Positions 48,046 to 62,000 of a DNA stretch of 64,000 nucleotides are shown one piece after another. Position 1 is the first letter of the stretch, and the number at the start of each line of letters is the position of its first letter. Under the pieces are notes generated by a model. It searched no databases and had not been told where the DNA came from. It worked only from the letters and a program-made list of their open reading frames with translations. Source of the DNA: Daucus carota subsp. sativus (lineage: Eukaryota > Streptophyta > Magnoliopsida > Apiales > Apiaceae); the NCBI RefSeq assembly GCF_001625215.2, contig NC_030389.2:470930-534929 (forward strand), in the 5' to 3' direction. The position numbers were made by a program, and so were the translations under genes.

Positions 48046-50932
48046 TCTAAAATTAAAAATAATGATTAAGATTTAATTCCTTTCAAAAAAAAATGATTAA
48101 GATTTAATTCTCTATTGACTCAGGTCTTGGATTCGACTTTACCTCATTTCGAGAATATCACCGTGTAAGATGAGCGGATATGATATATTCAAGAGTTCCG
48201 ATGGTTTAGTATTGATGAGGATGTTTCGATGTTTAATGATAACATTGTTTTGAAATTATTTATGGAACTCCGCGAATGCGGAATGCCTAATAAATTAAGT
48301 TGAGTTTAGAATGGAATATTGCGGAATGTTGGAATGAACAAAATGAAACTATGGATAAAAGTTGTGGTGGGTCTCCTAGTAGAGGTGCAGCGCCTCTCTG
48401 ACGTTTAATTATGATGAACAATTAACTCGTATATTGCCACACAGGGTATATATTAATCAGGGGAGAATTAATTACCAAAAGCCCAATATCAACTCATAGA
48501 AAAAGTAGTCCAACAGAAGTAGCCCAATTTTATGGATGGAGTCCATACCAGTTCATTGTTTTTTTGATAGGCAACATGAATATAACAAACTTAACTCATA
48601 ATCGACTAAACTAAGATACAAGATATGATTATATATTTTCTCAAAATGAGAATGGATCGTTTGATTGTATTGAGATAAATGATTTATTCGTATATCGATA
48701 TCTTAGAAATGATTAATGTGGTTATTTACATTCTTATGATGAGAATGCGTCATTTGATCTCATCAAAAAGATATTTTATCTTTGTATTAATATTTTTTTT
48801 GAACGAATATGTATTAGTATCTTAATTCATTTTATCACCAACTAGACCGGGATATCTACATTTTCATAGTAAAAATGAGTTACTTGATTATATGAAATAG
48901 ATATATTTATATATTAATATTATTTTAATTCAAACCGACTAATCATAGGTCATGCTATGACCTGACACCGAAAATTTAGTCAATTAAACTTTAATGACCG
49001 GTTAAAAATCCAACTAAAAGGCACAAGATTCGCGTAAAGAAAGAAAAAAGAGACAAGGGAAGAACCAAACATAAAGAAAACTGCCACGCACCGAAATAAA
49101 ATTAAACTAAAATGACACAATTATTAGTGAATGACAAGACGGAAACGCATATGCAATTAACAAGCCATCAAATATAACACTCTCTCGAAAAGCACATAAT
49201 AATTTAAACACGTGAAACACAAAAATAATTACAAATTTACGGCATATACTCTTATGTATCTACCTGCAAAACTAAAAAGATAACATAATAGGTCCAACAG
49301 CCAAATTCATCGTATCATCACATATATTTCATTTAATTTAAAACAACAATCAAATATAATCTTTGATATACTAAGATATATATTTTAAACTCATATCATG
49401 AAAACATTTTCGATCCTACAAAATCTAACTTAAAATATATGTGGCATGTCGAAAAAAAAGTTATAGATTATATATATAAATTTCACCACTCAAATGATAC
49501 AAATTCCTTATCAATAGTTATAGTCAACTCCAATCTCTAGAAACTTATAGTAAAATTCCACATCATCTGTATCAATTAAAATAATAATTTCCACAACTAT
49601 TTACCAATTAAATAACCATGCAACAATATTTTAATAATTTAATATCTGCATTTAGGAATGTTGGAGTCTGGAGTAAAATGTGGATATAGATTTCATTCTG
49701 TACTACAATGCCAATGCATGGATGGATAATGCAACTCCACAATACCTGTTAGCTTGTTGCCTACTTGATCAGTTCTGGCAATATTATCACCGGGGCTTGG
49801 ATTATGGTGTACAACAGGCCCAGCCATATAGGACTTTCGAATTAGACGTATTTATGAGTGTATTTTTTCTGTCACACATTTCTCGTATGTAGTCTCATGT
49901 TAAATATATTTTTATGTCCAATTTTGTCCAAGTTTTTTCATATACAAAACTTTTTGTATGTGTTTTACCAGTTACCACACAAAAAGCTCCAAACAAATTT
50001 ATACACAGGACCTCCAATATTGTTCAACAGGTATGCTTTATGATTATCACCCTCCCAATAAACTAGATGAATGAAACTACAGCAAACAGTGTTGATTCTC
50101 AGTAATTTCTGAGACTTAATTAAGTAAGTACTGTAGTGATTAAGCATGTATATTTGGATAGCAGCACCCCTCCCAAAGCGTATCTCTGCAAACTGTAAGG
50201 TGGCAATGGTAGTAACAGAGACAAAAGCCTTCACTGCTATCTGACACACACATTTGCATTTCTTCTCCACTTATCTCACGTACCCAATCACAAAATTCAC
50301 TCACGCTCACATAGATACAAAACACAGGTACACTCGTTTGTTCATCCCATTTTATTCGAACCACTTCTTTTTTTTGAATGTTCGGAAAAGAATGAATCTT
50401 CTATTTGTAACATATTATAAGATTATTTCAACTACATATTCGTAAAATACACTAATTCGATATCTACTAACTCTCAAAATGAGTCAAACCTACAGTGCTG
50501 GTCAAACAAACTCAAACAAAATGAGACGGAGGAGTTCTCTTATCTACGTAAAAAAAAACTTTCGACTATACTGTACGAGCTGCTGAAACACAATACGAAA
50601 ACTGAGGAAACCTTTTAAGAGAAACAGATATGTAAGCAGTGGTAGTTTGCAGAGATAACTGGTACAAATAATAGATCGTTAAATTAGAAAATTAAATTTT
50701 CTAACAATTATTTAAATTTAAGCCGAATATAATATGTTTAACCTATGCTGACCGCGAATCCTTGATTCTTCCCGCCCGTGGTAGTGTACAGATTCCTAGC
50801 TAGGTCAGAAAAACGTAATGCAAGTATGGGACCACCTGCCCTAGCAGCTTTGTCCTGCGCACTGCAATTTTTATATCTGCATACTACTGTAATTTATTGT
50901 CTGTGGTACTTCGATCATTATTCTAAAATTTA
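48046..50932. other. Gene-free stretch
   Basis: AT-rich, no recognised coding or RNA gene. The longest open frames (for example 49680-49892) resemble no family I know. Confidence 0.45.
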
Positions 50933-51198
50933 CTCCGCCAGTCCGTCTCATAAAATTTTTCTCGTTTGATATGTTGACATTGTTCATAATATGAGATAGA
51001 TTACTCATTTATGTTTAATTTATAATACTAAATATAATCATGAGCGATCTTGTTGGTTTCGTATTTGTGAGTACTTTAACGGTGAAGTTTTATATTTAAT
51101 ACCAATACGAAATTAAAAATATTAATGATCAAAAGTGTGAATTGACAACCGTGAAACCGTGAGAAAAATAAACATGGAAAAGTATTAAAAGACGGGAG
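50933..51198. mobile_element. Stowaway-like MITE
   Basis: CTCCGCCAGTCCGTCTCAT at the left, GACGGGAG at the right, TA on both sides (50931-50932, 51199-51200). The arms are only loosely inverted (ACATTGTTCATAATATGAG...). Confidence 0.6.
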
Positions 51199-52453
51199 TA
51201 TGGGTATAGCCGGTTAATCACATGATTAGTCGTTATAAGGTTTTCTGTCAATTCGGTTTTTGAAATTTAAAGTAATCCGCCTTTTTGAACATCGATTATA
51301 ATACATTTGTCTAAAGATTGCGTGGATTTACAGTGTATACAACACGTTCATGACAGAAGCAAAAATAAGTAGCTCTGGAAATATGATTAAGAAAATGTTG
51401 TTCAAATGGCAATTAGTTGAAACTAGAAGCAAAGCCCTCTTTGCTATAAGTACAACATCATTATCCAAAATGCATCATAATGGTTTGTTTGGGTTACCAA
51501 ATATGAGTATCTAGCCAAACAGAAGATGGTGACCACTGAGCTCTTTCAACTAGCAAAAATGGGTAACTAATTTGCACTCCTCCATTATTGCTCATGATTT
51601 CGTCCAAGTTGATCTGGTCTTTGCTTAATAAGCAATTTTGACTGTAATACAAAATTTTTTGAAGCAAAATAGCTATAACAGAAACAGAAACAAGGTAGCT
51701 CTATATGAATAATATTAGCATACGTCCATCAGAAAAATTATGCTGGAAATAAAAAATCCAAGGATGAAATAATTTCTGTTGACTGATATTGTAGCGCCCT
51801 TTATATCCATGAAAATTTTAGATTAAGCTGTCCATAACTTTTTTTCCCGCTCAAACATATGCTACTAACAAACGTATGTTAAAGACCCGAAACCTAAAAA
51901 TAGGAGAAGTTTTTATAAAATTAGTCAAGCTTTAGATGTAAAATGTGTTTGAGTTTTATGAATACAACATGGCCCTAAATACAAAAAGTCATTAAATTTT
52001 CTTGCTCAAAATTCAGTCTTGCTAGCCTCCCCGGAATTCCGGCTATGTGTTTGGTGTGTTAAATTGAAAGAGACTTATCTATTGTACTTTGACATGAAAG
52101 CCAATGCTGGATGGTTTACTTTGCAAATAAGAAAGGCATGAAAAATACAGTATTAAGCTACATTGTGGTCGTTGGTCAATGAATGAGATTGAATAGTGTA
52201 AGCTTGTAGCAAGGTTCATGCCTCAAATGGTAGTAATCAAGAGTACACCATTTTGATGAAAAAGGATATATTACTATTCTAGCTACCAACAATCTACATT
52301 ACAATTATTAACTCCTGTCGGTCCATAATTTCTTTTTTGTTGCATGTGATTTTTTAAAAGTTATCCAAGTACAACAATGCATCACTCCTTTGTAAAAAGT
52401 GCTATGCATAAATTTAAAGAGTTGTATTTATTGGAGATTTGGATTAAGACTAT
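51199..52453. other. Gene-free stretch before the MULE-like element
   Basis: No coding signal or clear repeat recognised. Confidence 0.4.
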
Positions 52454-52462
52454 TAAACTGTT

Positions 52463-53625
52463 GGGTCCTGTTCCCTGACAACTGATTGTCAGGGAACGTT
52501 TACACAACACACTGTGTCCCAGCCGTTGGATCGACGATCCAACGGCTGGGACAAAAGAAAAACTTTTTAAGTATCCGCGGTAAATAACCGCGGACACTAG
52601 GTCACAGAGAGACATCCGCTGAAAATAACAGCGGACAGAGGAGAAGGATAAAGACAGGCATGAAGACTTTTATATACACTATACAATATTAACTTTATTT
52701 TATTTTATAAACTTTACTTTATATACAATATAGAATATTAACTTTATTTTATATACAATATACAATATTAACTTTATTTTATATTCCAAACTTTATATAA
52801 AATAAAGTTTAGATATATAAAGTTTATAAAATAAAATAAAGTTCAGAATATTATTTAAACTTTTATATACAATATTGTATATAAAAGTTTAAAATAAATT
52901 TCATATTGTATATTAAATAAAGTTTAGAATATACAATATATTAACTTTATTTTCTAAATAAAGTTTAGAATATACAATATATTCTAAAATAAAATTTAAA
53001 ATATAAAATAAAGTTTAGAATATTATTTTAAACTTTTATATACAATATTGTATATAAAAGTTTAAAATAAATTTAATATTGTATATTGCATATAAAATAA
53101 AGTTTAGAATATACAATATATTAACTTTATTTTCTAAATAAAGTTTAGATTATACAATATATTCTAAAATAAAATTTATTTTCTAAACTTTATTTTAGAA
53201 TATATTGTATATTCTAAACTTTATTTAGAAAATAAAGTTAATATATTGTATATTCTAAACTTTATTTAATATTCTAAACTTTATATACTTTATATATCTA
53301 AACTTTATTTTATATAATGTTTAGAATATAAAATAAAGTTAATATTGTGTATTGTATATAAAATGAACTTTAAGATCTAAAATAAAGTTAATATTATATA
53401 TTGTATATAAAATAAAGTTTAAAATATAAAATAAAGTTAATATTGTATATACAATAAAGTTTATCCTACTTCTGTGTTGTCCGCTATTATTTTTGAGCGG
53501 ATACCTCTCTCTGACCTAGTGTCCGCGGTTTTTTACCGCGGATACTTAAAAAGTTTTCCTAACGGCTGGGACACAGTGTGTTGTGTAAACGTTCCCTGAC
53601 AATCAGTTGTCAGGGAACAGGACCC
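52463..53625. mobile_element. MULE-like non-autonomous element with palindromic AT core
   Basis: The ends GGGTCCTGTTCCCTGACAAC and GTTGTCAGGGAACAGGACCC are perfect inverted repeats, and similarity runs about 150 bases inward (ACACAACACACTGTGTCCCA, GTATCCGCGGTAAATAACCG, TAGTGTCCGCGG on the other arm). Exact TAAACTGTT flanks both sides (52454-52462, 53626-53634). The core is about 800 bases of alternating AATAAAGTTTA / TAAACTTTATT and TATACAATAT words that can fold on themselves many times. Each end also carries a smaller hairpin (GTTCCCTGAC ... GTCAGGGAAC). No ORF. Confidence 0.88.
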
Positions 53626-53634
53626 TAAACTGTT

Positions 53635-54573
53635 TATTGAGTTTATTCAAAGTCCGAGATCGATAACGAACGCGAGTTCGAACAATTTATACTAACATGA
53701 ATTTTTAAGATGACAGAGTATTATTTTTTGATAAATTCTCAAGTAATCGAGAATTGAAATAAAATTTTGAGATTATAATGGACTTTAGAGTAAAATATAT
53801 TGATAGAGACATGCATCTACTAATGTATATCTATAGGGTCGCGGTCCAAAACCATCGATGATTGTGGACACTGGACAAGTTTGATGGTATATAATTTGTG
53901 GGTCGTTGGACAAATATCTAACTGTTAGCCGGTTAGCCGGTGACTGTGGACAAATTTGGTGGCATATAGTTTCTAGCCCAGTTATAAATATCTAACTGTT
54001 AGGGTTATAATAATTTTTTTAAAACGTCCAACACTTTTTAACAGTAGGCAGTAGGCGAAGACTAGTCTAACGCTGAAAAACGGTGGATGGGATCAGTTTC
54101 CCCGTCCAGCGGTTACAAAACGCTCGATATATTAAAAAGAGATGTTATAATCCTCACTTTATGTGCCAATTAACAATCCGCATCCATCTAGACCATGACC
54201 CATGTATATGGATTACATAAAAATTCAGCTACTCCATTAATTAAAAAAAGAATAGTGACTTCTGGATGATGATAATCTTTTTGTTGGTATGTGAAGATTT
54301 ATTCTGGAACAAACACATTGAAATAAATAAAATACAAAAGCAATGTGGTACTATGAGAAATAAAGGAAGTATATGACCCTCTTTACAAATACCAAACTGT
54401 TAGTTGGAACAAGAAGACAGAATCAAATAGTAATAATTTGGACACCTACACAAAACAAGAAAATAAAATACTAGATTTCTACAAGAATGTGATATAGCAT
54501 ACTAAATAAAATAAACAAACATATTAAAAAAATGTGCAGATATGGTTGATTTTGTAGCAACTCAGACCTTCCC
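53635..54573. other. Upstream region of the BELL gene
   Basis: No gene recognised. There is a short direct repeat around 53880-54000 (ACAAATATCTAACTGTTAG and variants). Confidence 0.4.
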
Positions 54574-54580
54574 TATATAA
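54574..54580 (+). promoter_or_regulatory. Possible TATA box of the BELL homeodomain gene
   Basis: CCCTATATAATTTATG lies about 170 bases before the first leader ATG and would place the transcription start near 54605. Inferred from motif and position only. Confidence 0.4.
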
Positions 54581-54820
54581 TTTATGATTAACAGTTGATA
54601 AAAGAAAAAAATTAAGAGCATTCCACCAACTGGTGGTTAGAAAATTGCATTTCTTGAACAAACATCTAGAAGCCAAGTCAAAAAACACCAATATATTGTG
54701 ATATTGTATTGATACAACTAGCTAGCTGGTGAAAGATTGAAACTTTATGTAGTTTTAAAAATACCCATTACAAGAAATTAAGCTTTTGAGCAAGAATTTG
54801 TGTTGAGAGAGTGGTGTTTG

Positions 54821-54895
54821 ATGAAAAGTGAAGTCTTTGTTTCTGGGTTCAAGGAGGATTATTTTGGGGGATCAGAGCTTTATTGTTCCCCATAA
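54821..54895 (+). CDS. Upstream ORF of 24 residues in the BELL leader
   Basis: ATG at 54821 opens a 24-residue frame (MKSEVFVSGFKEDYFGGSEL then YCSP) ending TAA at 54893-54895, entirely before a good splice donor (TTTTCAG/GTATAT at 54921-54922). If transcription starts near 54605, it lies in the first leader exon. A minimal ATG-TAG start-stop pair sits just before it (54747-54752). Such uORFs usually lower translation of the main frame. Whether the peptide is conserved cannot be told here. Confidence 0.4.
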   Translation: MKSEVFVSGFKEDYFGGSELYCSP

Positions 54896-55653
54896 GACAC
54901 ACAATTGTGACTGGTTTTCAGGTATATATTTTATTTGTATTTTAATATTAATTGTTGCTAATATGTTATTGTGGTAAGCACTATCTTGTCTGACTTTTGT
55001 TTTCATCTTTGATAATTTGCTGTCTTTTGCAATCTGGGATTATAGTAGATGATGATCATGAGTTAAGTAATCTTATTTAGTTTTGTTAATTGATTCCCTT
55101 GTTCTTGTTTTGCTGTAGATTCTTAAGTGTTCTGGGAATATCTTTTGAGTTGCTTCATGTATACTTATCCCACACTGGATTATTCGAATAATCTGCGATG
55201 AAATTGATTTTTTCTAGTTCTTGACAGATCATAAATTCTTTGGATGTGGAATAATATTCATAGAATCATAGATTGCTAGCAATTCAAGATATTTTTATGC
55301 AAACATGCTAGTGTGTGCTTGAGTGAATTGCAGATATCTCGGAGTTTCTCATGCAAACATCCTCGTGTCAATTGCTATTGTTTTGAATAATTTTTAGTGC
55401 ACTAGAGGAAGAAGAAACAGCAGTCCTTTAGGAAGTTCTGGAGTTCTCGTTTCAATTATTAGGCGACAGGATTGAGTAGATACAAGCTGACTTGTTTTTT
55501 GTGTTGCGGTTCTGCTTTAGGTTGTTTTCTTGTTGTTTACCGCTGTTCTTCAGTTGGTGATCATTTGAAGGTGGATTTTCAGTTCACAAAAAAAACTAGG
55601 TGGTTTAGTTCAACTCTTGCACGGGAAAAGTTGCTTAAGATCGAAAAAACTTG

Positions 55654-58107
55654 ATGGCTACTTACTTTCCAAATTCAAGCAATGAAAGAGATTCCGTGCC
55701 TATCAACTATCTGAGGGAGCCTTTGTTAAATTCTTATTCAGAAACACCTGTTATTCCAGGGAATATGATGATGTACATGAACTATCCATCTTCTTCTGGA
55801 TCATATTCGGATACCCTGGCTGGAAATTCCCAACATCAGAACACCAGCATTGATCTTCCTTCCGTAGGAGCTCTGCATTCCAACCTCTCGCATCAAGAAT
55901 TTATGTCGAACCTAGGAGTATCTAGAGCTGGTGAACTTGATCTGAGTGTGTGGAGAGATGGTAGAAATGAGATGCCTTTGATGCAGACAACAGGTGGAAC
56001 CAACAACATGAATAGTAGACAAAACTTGCAGGGTCAGGGCTTATCTCTCAGCCTCAATCCACAATTATCATCCGAATTACAGATTTCTTCTCTCCATGGC
56101 AGGAATCCTGACCTAGGCGGATCTTCGTTTTTGAGTCCACACACAGCGCTTTCAGGGGATGACATTGATAGACATGGAACCTTTAGAGATGACGAGACCT
56201 ACCAAAATCGGCAACCGAGAAACACTGAGTACATACTTCCTGATGTTTTGGGAAGCAGTTCAGCGTTACTAAAAGCAGATGTCTCCTCTTTTGCGATGCA
56301 AAATATTCTTAGAAATGTTCCCAACTCCAAGTACCTAAAGGCAGCTCAGCAGCTGCTTGATGAAGTTGTCAATGTTCATAAAGCTCTGAAGCAGCATGAG
56401 CGCAAGAAAGACCGTGTAGGAGATTGTGTTGAAGCAGACAGAGCATCTATCGATGGAACCTCAGCATCTCCTGCAGCTGGACAAGATTCAACCAGCAATG
56501 GCCCAAATGAGCTTTCAGCATCTGAAAAACACGAATTGCAGAACAAGATGGCAAAGCTTTTGTCTATGCTGGATGAGGTAAGAATATTACAGTTATCAAC
56601 ATCCATGTAATCTATTTTCCTTAATAGTCAACTAATTGCACTCAAGTGACTGCACAAATTTGTTTCTGCATGCATTTTTTGGAGTACTTCATATCGTAAT
56701 TCGATCTCAAAGCTTCTGCCTCAAGTCCTGCTTACTCTGAAGTATACCTAATGTTCATTAGCATAATTGTGTTGAGGAAGTCTATTATATGTAATGAGCA
56801 TCTATCAAATCTGCTCTTGGAAGCTTTGCTTTGACTTTTACTTCGTACTTTCAAAAACCAAATGATTATTTTTATTGCAGGTCAATAAACGGTACAAACA
56901 GTACTTTCATCAGATGCAGATTGTAGTATCTTCATTTGATGTAATTTCAGGATCTGGGGCGGCTAAACCCTACACTTCACTTGCTCTCCAGACAATTTCC
57001 CGCCAATTCCGTTGTTTGCGTGATGCCATAAATGGACAAATTAGAGTTACTCAAGTAAGCCTCAGGGAGCAAGATGGCTCAGCAGTTGGAATATCTCGAC
57101 TCCGGTATGTTGACCAGCAGCTTCGACAACAAAGAGCTCTTCAACAGCTTGGTGTGATGCAACAACACACGTGGAGGCCGCAGAGGGGACTACCTGAAAG
57201 CTCTGTTTCAATCTTGCGTGCTTGGCTGTTTGAACATTTTCTTCATCCGTAAATTTCCTCTGAAACCCTTTCTCTACCTTTAAGTTAGACTAGTTCAATG
57301 TCTTTCAAATTAAGAACAAAGATATTTTTTTGTTACAGTTACCCTAAAGATTCTGAAAAGATCGTACTAGCACGGCAGACTGGCTTGACGAGAAGTCAGG
57401 TAAACTGAATTTGAAGTGTATAACCTATATAGTAAGGCAGTTCACAGCATTTAACATTTGTTTATGTGCTTCTGCAGGTATCAAATTGGTTTATAAATGC
57501 ACGAGTACGTTTGTGGAAACCTATGGTCGAAGAGATGTACAAAGAAGAGGCTGGTGATGCTGAAATGGAATGTTATTCCTCCTCAGATATTGCCCCAAAC
57601 ACTACAAAAGACGATACAAAGACATATGAGGCTAGAGGGGCAGACCTGCAAAACACTGCAACTTCCTCGTCGAATGAAAAATCTATGATTAGACAATTCT
57701 CTGAGTCCAGGCCTGGTCATGTTCCCGATGTTGATATGGTGAGATCAGGTACCCAGTCCAGTTTCCAGATGTTGAATCACGGAGAAACAGATATGAACCC
57801 CCCAAGAGTGAGTGTTGATGAATGTAATGTTTATGCAAATACAATGGCTCAGCCCGGCAGTGAAAACAAGTACTTGGATGCTTACCATGTTCCAGAATTT
57901 GGGGGGTTTGGGAATGGGAATGGTGTCTCACTCACACTGGGATTACAGCAACGTGAAGATGGCAGCATGCCAGTGTCTGTTGGGGCTGATACCAATTTTG
58001 TTATGATGAGACGGGAGGAAGATTATGTCGGTTTTGACTCTACAGATTCTGAAAACCGCCAGCACAGAGTTGGTTCCTCTCATCTGTGGCAAGATTTTGT
58101 AGCATGA
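55654..58107 (+). CDS. BEL1-like (BELL) TALE homeodomain transcription factor
   Basis: Coding exons 55654-56577, 56881-57248, 57339-57399 and 57478-58107 make 660 residues with consistent phases; at least one leader intron precedes them. Start is the ATG at 55654 (MATYFPNSS). Landmarks: SKY box at 225-227 ([20 protein letters not shown]), BELL domain from about 290 to 360 ([20 protein letters not shown]), TALE homeodomain about 406-468 with WFINAR at 455-460, and LSLSL (130-134) and VSLTLGL (601-607), the short ZIBEL-type motifs at either end. BELL proteins bind DNA in the nucleus as heterodimers with KNOX partners. The N-terminus ([20 protein letters not shown]) recalls the BLH1 group, but I would not name a specific orthologue. 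The leader carries a uORF. Confidence 0.93.
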
Positions 58108-58315
58108 GAACAACTTGGTGTTGGTAATTTTGAGCAATTTTTGTCAGAGTGGGGGAGTGTTACAAAATGGCTAGGTAGCACCTGGAAATCTACAAATAAT
58201 ACTCTTCCTTCTGCAATTGGTTATATATGTATATGACACAGTTGTATAGTAATATTTTCCTTGAAAGATTAGCATATCTGTAAAGATAAGATACTTGTTT
58301 TTTGGTGATTCTCAA

Positions 58316-58393
58316 AATTAGTAGTCTTCTGGCCATCCATGGATGGTTTTTGACAATTAGTAGTCTTCTAGCCATCCATGAATGGTTTTTGAC
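58316..58393 (+). repeat. 39-base tandem duplication after the BELL gene
   Basis: AATTAGTAGTCTTCT(G/A)GCC followed by ATCCATG(G/A)ATGGTTTTTGAC occurs twice in a row with two differences, about 210 bases after the stop codon, so probably in or near the 3' UTR. Each unit contains CCATCCATGGATGG-like symmetry. Confidence 0.85.
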
Positions 58394-59039
58394 AAGTGCT
58401 TTACCTTGGATGACCTAAGATGAATAACTTTAAGATATATATTTACACGAGATAACGGAACTTGCAGATGTTAATTGATGCATTATAAACCAAAGTAAGA
58501 AAACTAAAAAATTAATTATGCTAAAAACTGATAACGGACAGGAATAGATAATATCAGAACTAATAGGCTGGTTAACAGGTGCAATTGCCAGTTACATTTG
58601 CTAAACACCCAGTTTCCTGCAGCCTGAGAATCGTTAAGAACTACTATGAACTGCCAACATATTGTATTTCCCAGTAAGGTCTGTGAAATCCACTACGTAA
58701 TGATATATTAGCACCACTTTTCTACAAACTGAACTCTAGATGATCCCCTCACAGTAGGAAAGAAAGGAAAAGTTAAAAATATCTGTTTCATTTATACAAT
58801 GCAGATATATGCTAAACAAAATGAGCTTCCAGATCTCTAAATTGGTTCGTGACTTCTGTGGCTAAGATTGGCTTCAATATATAAATGGCACATTCAACCA
58901 ATTTCTTTGAATAGCATCAAGTAAATGGTAGGTGAACATGCCGCACTATGAGTAAACATTTACCTGAGAGAAATCAAGTAACTTGAATCAGAGTCATTCA
59001 AGAGCTGCAATAATCAGCAAAAAGATAGTAATAAGAAAT

Positions 59040-62000
59040 TTACGCGCACCTTCTGTAAAGAGTGATAACATCTTCATGTAATCTCGGGGTTTCCAGAAAG
59101 TTATCGCCACAGTTTGTGACATTAACTTTCTCCAGCTGGAAATCTTCTGCACGGCAAGCCCCATTCCATTCAAACCACAGCTTTGGAATAGACTCCTTCT
59201 TAAATGAAGTGTAATGATCTTCCTGTTCCAGTGTTCCGGCAGCTACCAGGCGGTAGGTGTACACCTTTCTTACTTGACCTGGTCGGAATGCACGCCCAAT
59301 TGCCTGGCGAGTAACTGATGGATTTAAATGAATGTCTAGTATTATTATTCTTGAAGCCCCCACAAGTGATATACCTTCACTACAAGCTTTGATAGATCCG
59401 AAGAAAACTTTGGAATCTGGGGAGTTGTTAAAGCGTTCCATGTTCAGTTCTCGAACATCATTATCAAGATCACCTGTGATCATAAAGATCTCCTTTCCCG
59501 GAGTCCAACCTTTAACCTTCACTGTTAATCTTTCTAGGAATTTTATAGGAGGAAGGTATTGACTGAAGACAATAAGTTTTTCTTCAGTTGACTCGCACAA
59601 ACGAAGCAGATTAAGATAAAACTTGGCTTTCACTCCTTCGTTTATATCCAATTTATTCAGCATCTTATCAATATTTACTTGATCAAATCTCTTTTTCCCT
59701 GCAGTACTCTTTAAAAGATCTTTTAACTTTGGGTGTACATATATTGAGCCTCCATCAGAGCTAATCTTAAATCTTCCTCCTAATTTTTTCAGTTCTATTA
59801 CTTCACGTTTCTGTCGCGGGCTTAGATTGAGAAACACTGTGAAATCAACAAGGCCAGGTAGTTCATCAAGCGAATCACCTTTGTAGTAGTGAAGAACCTT
59901 GCTAGTCATTTCCCTAAGACATTGTATGATAAGTGCCTTTCGGTTGAGGTCGCCATCCTTTAGGAGTGATTCCTCTACCATCTCATAAAACTCATGATCA
60001 CTTTTCTTCAGTAGATTCCCTTTCTTTCTGGTTTCTATTATACTCAAGATATGCCTTTTAGGACCCTTGCATACTTCCATCTTTAAGAACCTTGGTCTCA
60101 CAAGATTTAGAATGTTGAAGACCTCTTCAACATGGTTTTGGTAAAGTGTGCCAGAAAGAACAACTTTTCTAGGTGTCTGGACACTTTGAAGGGCAGCCAA
60201 CTGATCAGTATTTTCATTTCTAGGTGTGTGACCTTCATCCATGATGAGAACTGATGGTTGCTTCAAAAGAATTTTTTGGCAGGCAGCAGTGATTTCGTCT
60301 GTATTCGGATTTGACACAAGTGAAGAAAATTGCACATATCCTAGAAAGAGAATGCTTCGTTTCTCAACCCATTGTTTTAAAACTTCTAGTTGCTGAGATC
60401 TACTATTAGCATTCACAGAGTAAAAATCGAGTAAAGAAATATCCTCAATTTGCCATAACAGAAATTCCTTCTTCCAAGTTGGCAAGACACCTTTTGGTAG
60501 CACCACGAGTGGTCTTGCTGAGGGATATTTTGCCATTAAAGTCTGTATAAAACTGATTATCATAAAAGTTTTTCCAGATCCTGGAGCATGGGCCAGTATG
60601 CAGCCACCTGGATTATCAGTTAAAAGGTTCCTCGCCAAGAAATTAAAGCCTTCGATTTGATGAGGTTTCATGATCTTACTGTGTCTTGGATGAACACAGA
60701 TATCAGTCTCAACAAAATCAAATCCAGCAGACCTCACCTCACCAGGCAAGATGTCATTGGCTTCTTCATCTCTAGAAGAGCGGTCTTCATATTTATATGT
60801 TCTGGTACTTGTTCTCTGAGAATATATATATGTAAAGAAAACAAGTGAAACTAATAATTTAAAGAGATTGAGGGTATGTATGATGCATATAGTGTTCCCC
60901 TAACAGCAATTTGTAGGAGGCATACACATACAACTATATAATCTCTAGCACACAATATTAGCATGTTTAAATCTACATGCATGAACCCAAAATGGGACCG
61001 AGCTTCCTAGTGATTAAAATTGGGCACTGTGGTGAACTCAGTGGGAAACGGCCTCCTACTAATCCACCCTTAAACCCAAAAATTGGGCTTTCGAGCTATG
61101 TCATTGTGTAGGAGTAGGACCGCATGTTGGCATGTGATCTAGACAGTGGCAGGATATCGACATGATTATGATTTAAGCATTGATTAATTCTACCCAGAGT
61201 CCATGTTTAAACATCTTATAACTTTATGAATATTTATATAAGAACAAGGAAATATACCAGATAACAAATGGGTCAAGATATATGGGAGGGCAAGAAGTAC
61301 TTGACAATATAGAATTGAACTAATGGAGCATATCACAGATGCATAATCATAGGATGTCCTGAATTTCTAGATATTAAGATACTGATCCTAGAAGATCTTA
61401 TATTAATAGGCCAATAAGCTGTACAATATAGCTGGACAGCTAAATTATGCATGTTCCTAAATGTTGCCATGTTGGCGATTCCCATACTAGCATGAAAGAT
61501 GGAGTAAAGAAGAATACTACTTACTATATAGCATATAAAAGCTCCATTATTATTAAACAGACAAATTCAGAAGATAAATGCATACCTTTGCATACTGGTA
61601 TTCAATTATGGACTCGATTCTTTTCTGAATAACTCCACAGATACGACAAACATAGCCGATATCATCCTTTAAGATATATGAATGTTCACAATCTTCTTCT
61701 TCATCAGTTACATACTCATCAGATGCAGGATTTACAGAGGTATCCTGAAGAAGCAGGCAAAGTATGTGATGATGTTATAAACTTTCAGGAAAACCAGAAA
61801 TATCGAAAAACATAGGAATCTTGGAAACATAAGGAAAAGACATAAAATGAAAAAGTGAGTACTTGCAACGTAATCAATAGTAAAAAGGGGTTATTAATAT
61901 AGTAAGAGCATTCTTTAATCAAGTGCAAGTTATAGGAATTCCGTGCCCTAAAAGTTCAATTACATTTAAGATTATTTGGGCTACATAATTTGAGAAGAGT

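Noticed and set aside
55472-55653. 60-codon ORF before the BELL start
   Set aside because: It opens with TTG, not ATG, and lies in the leader; no similarity recognised.
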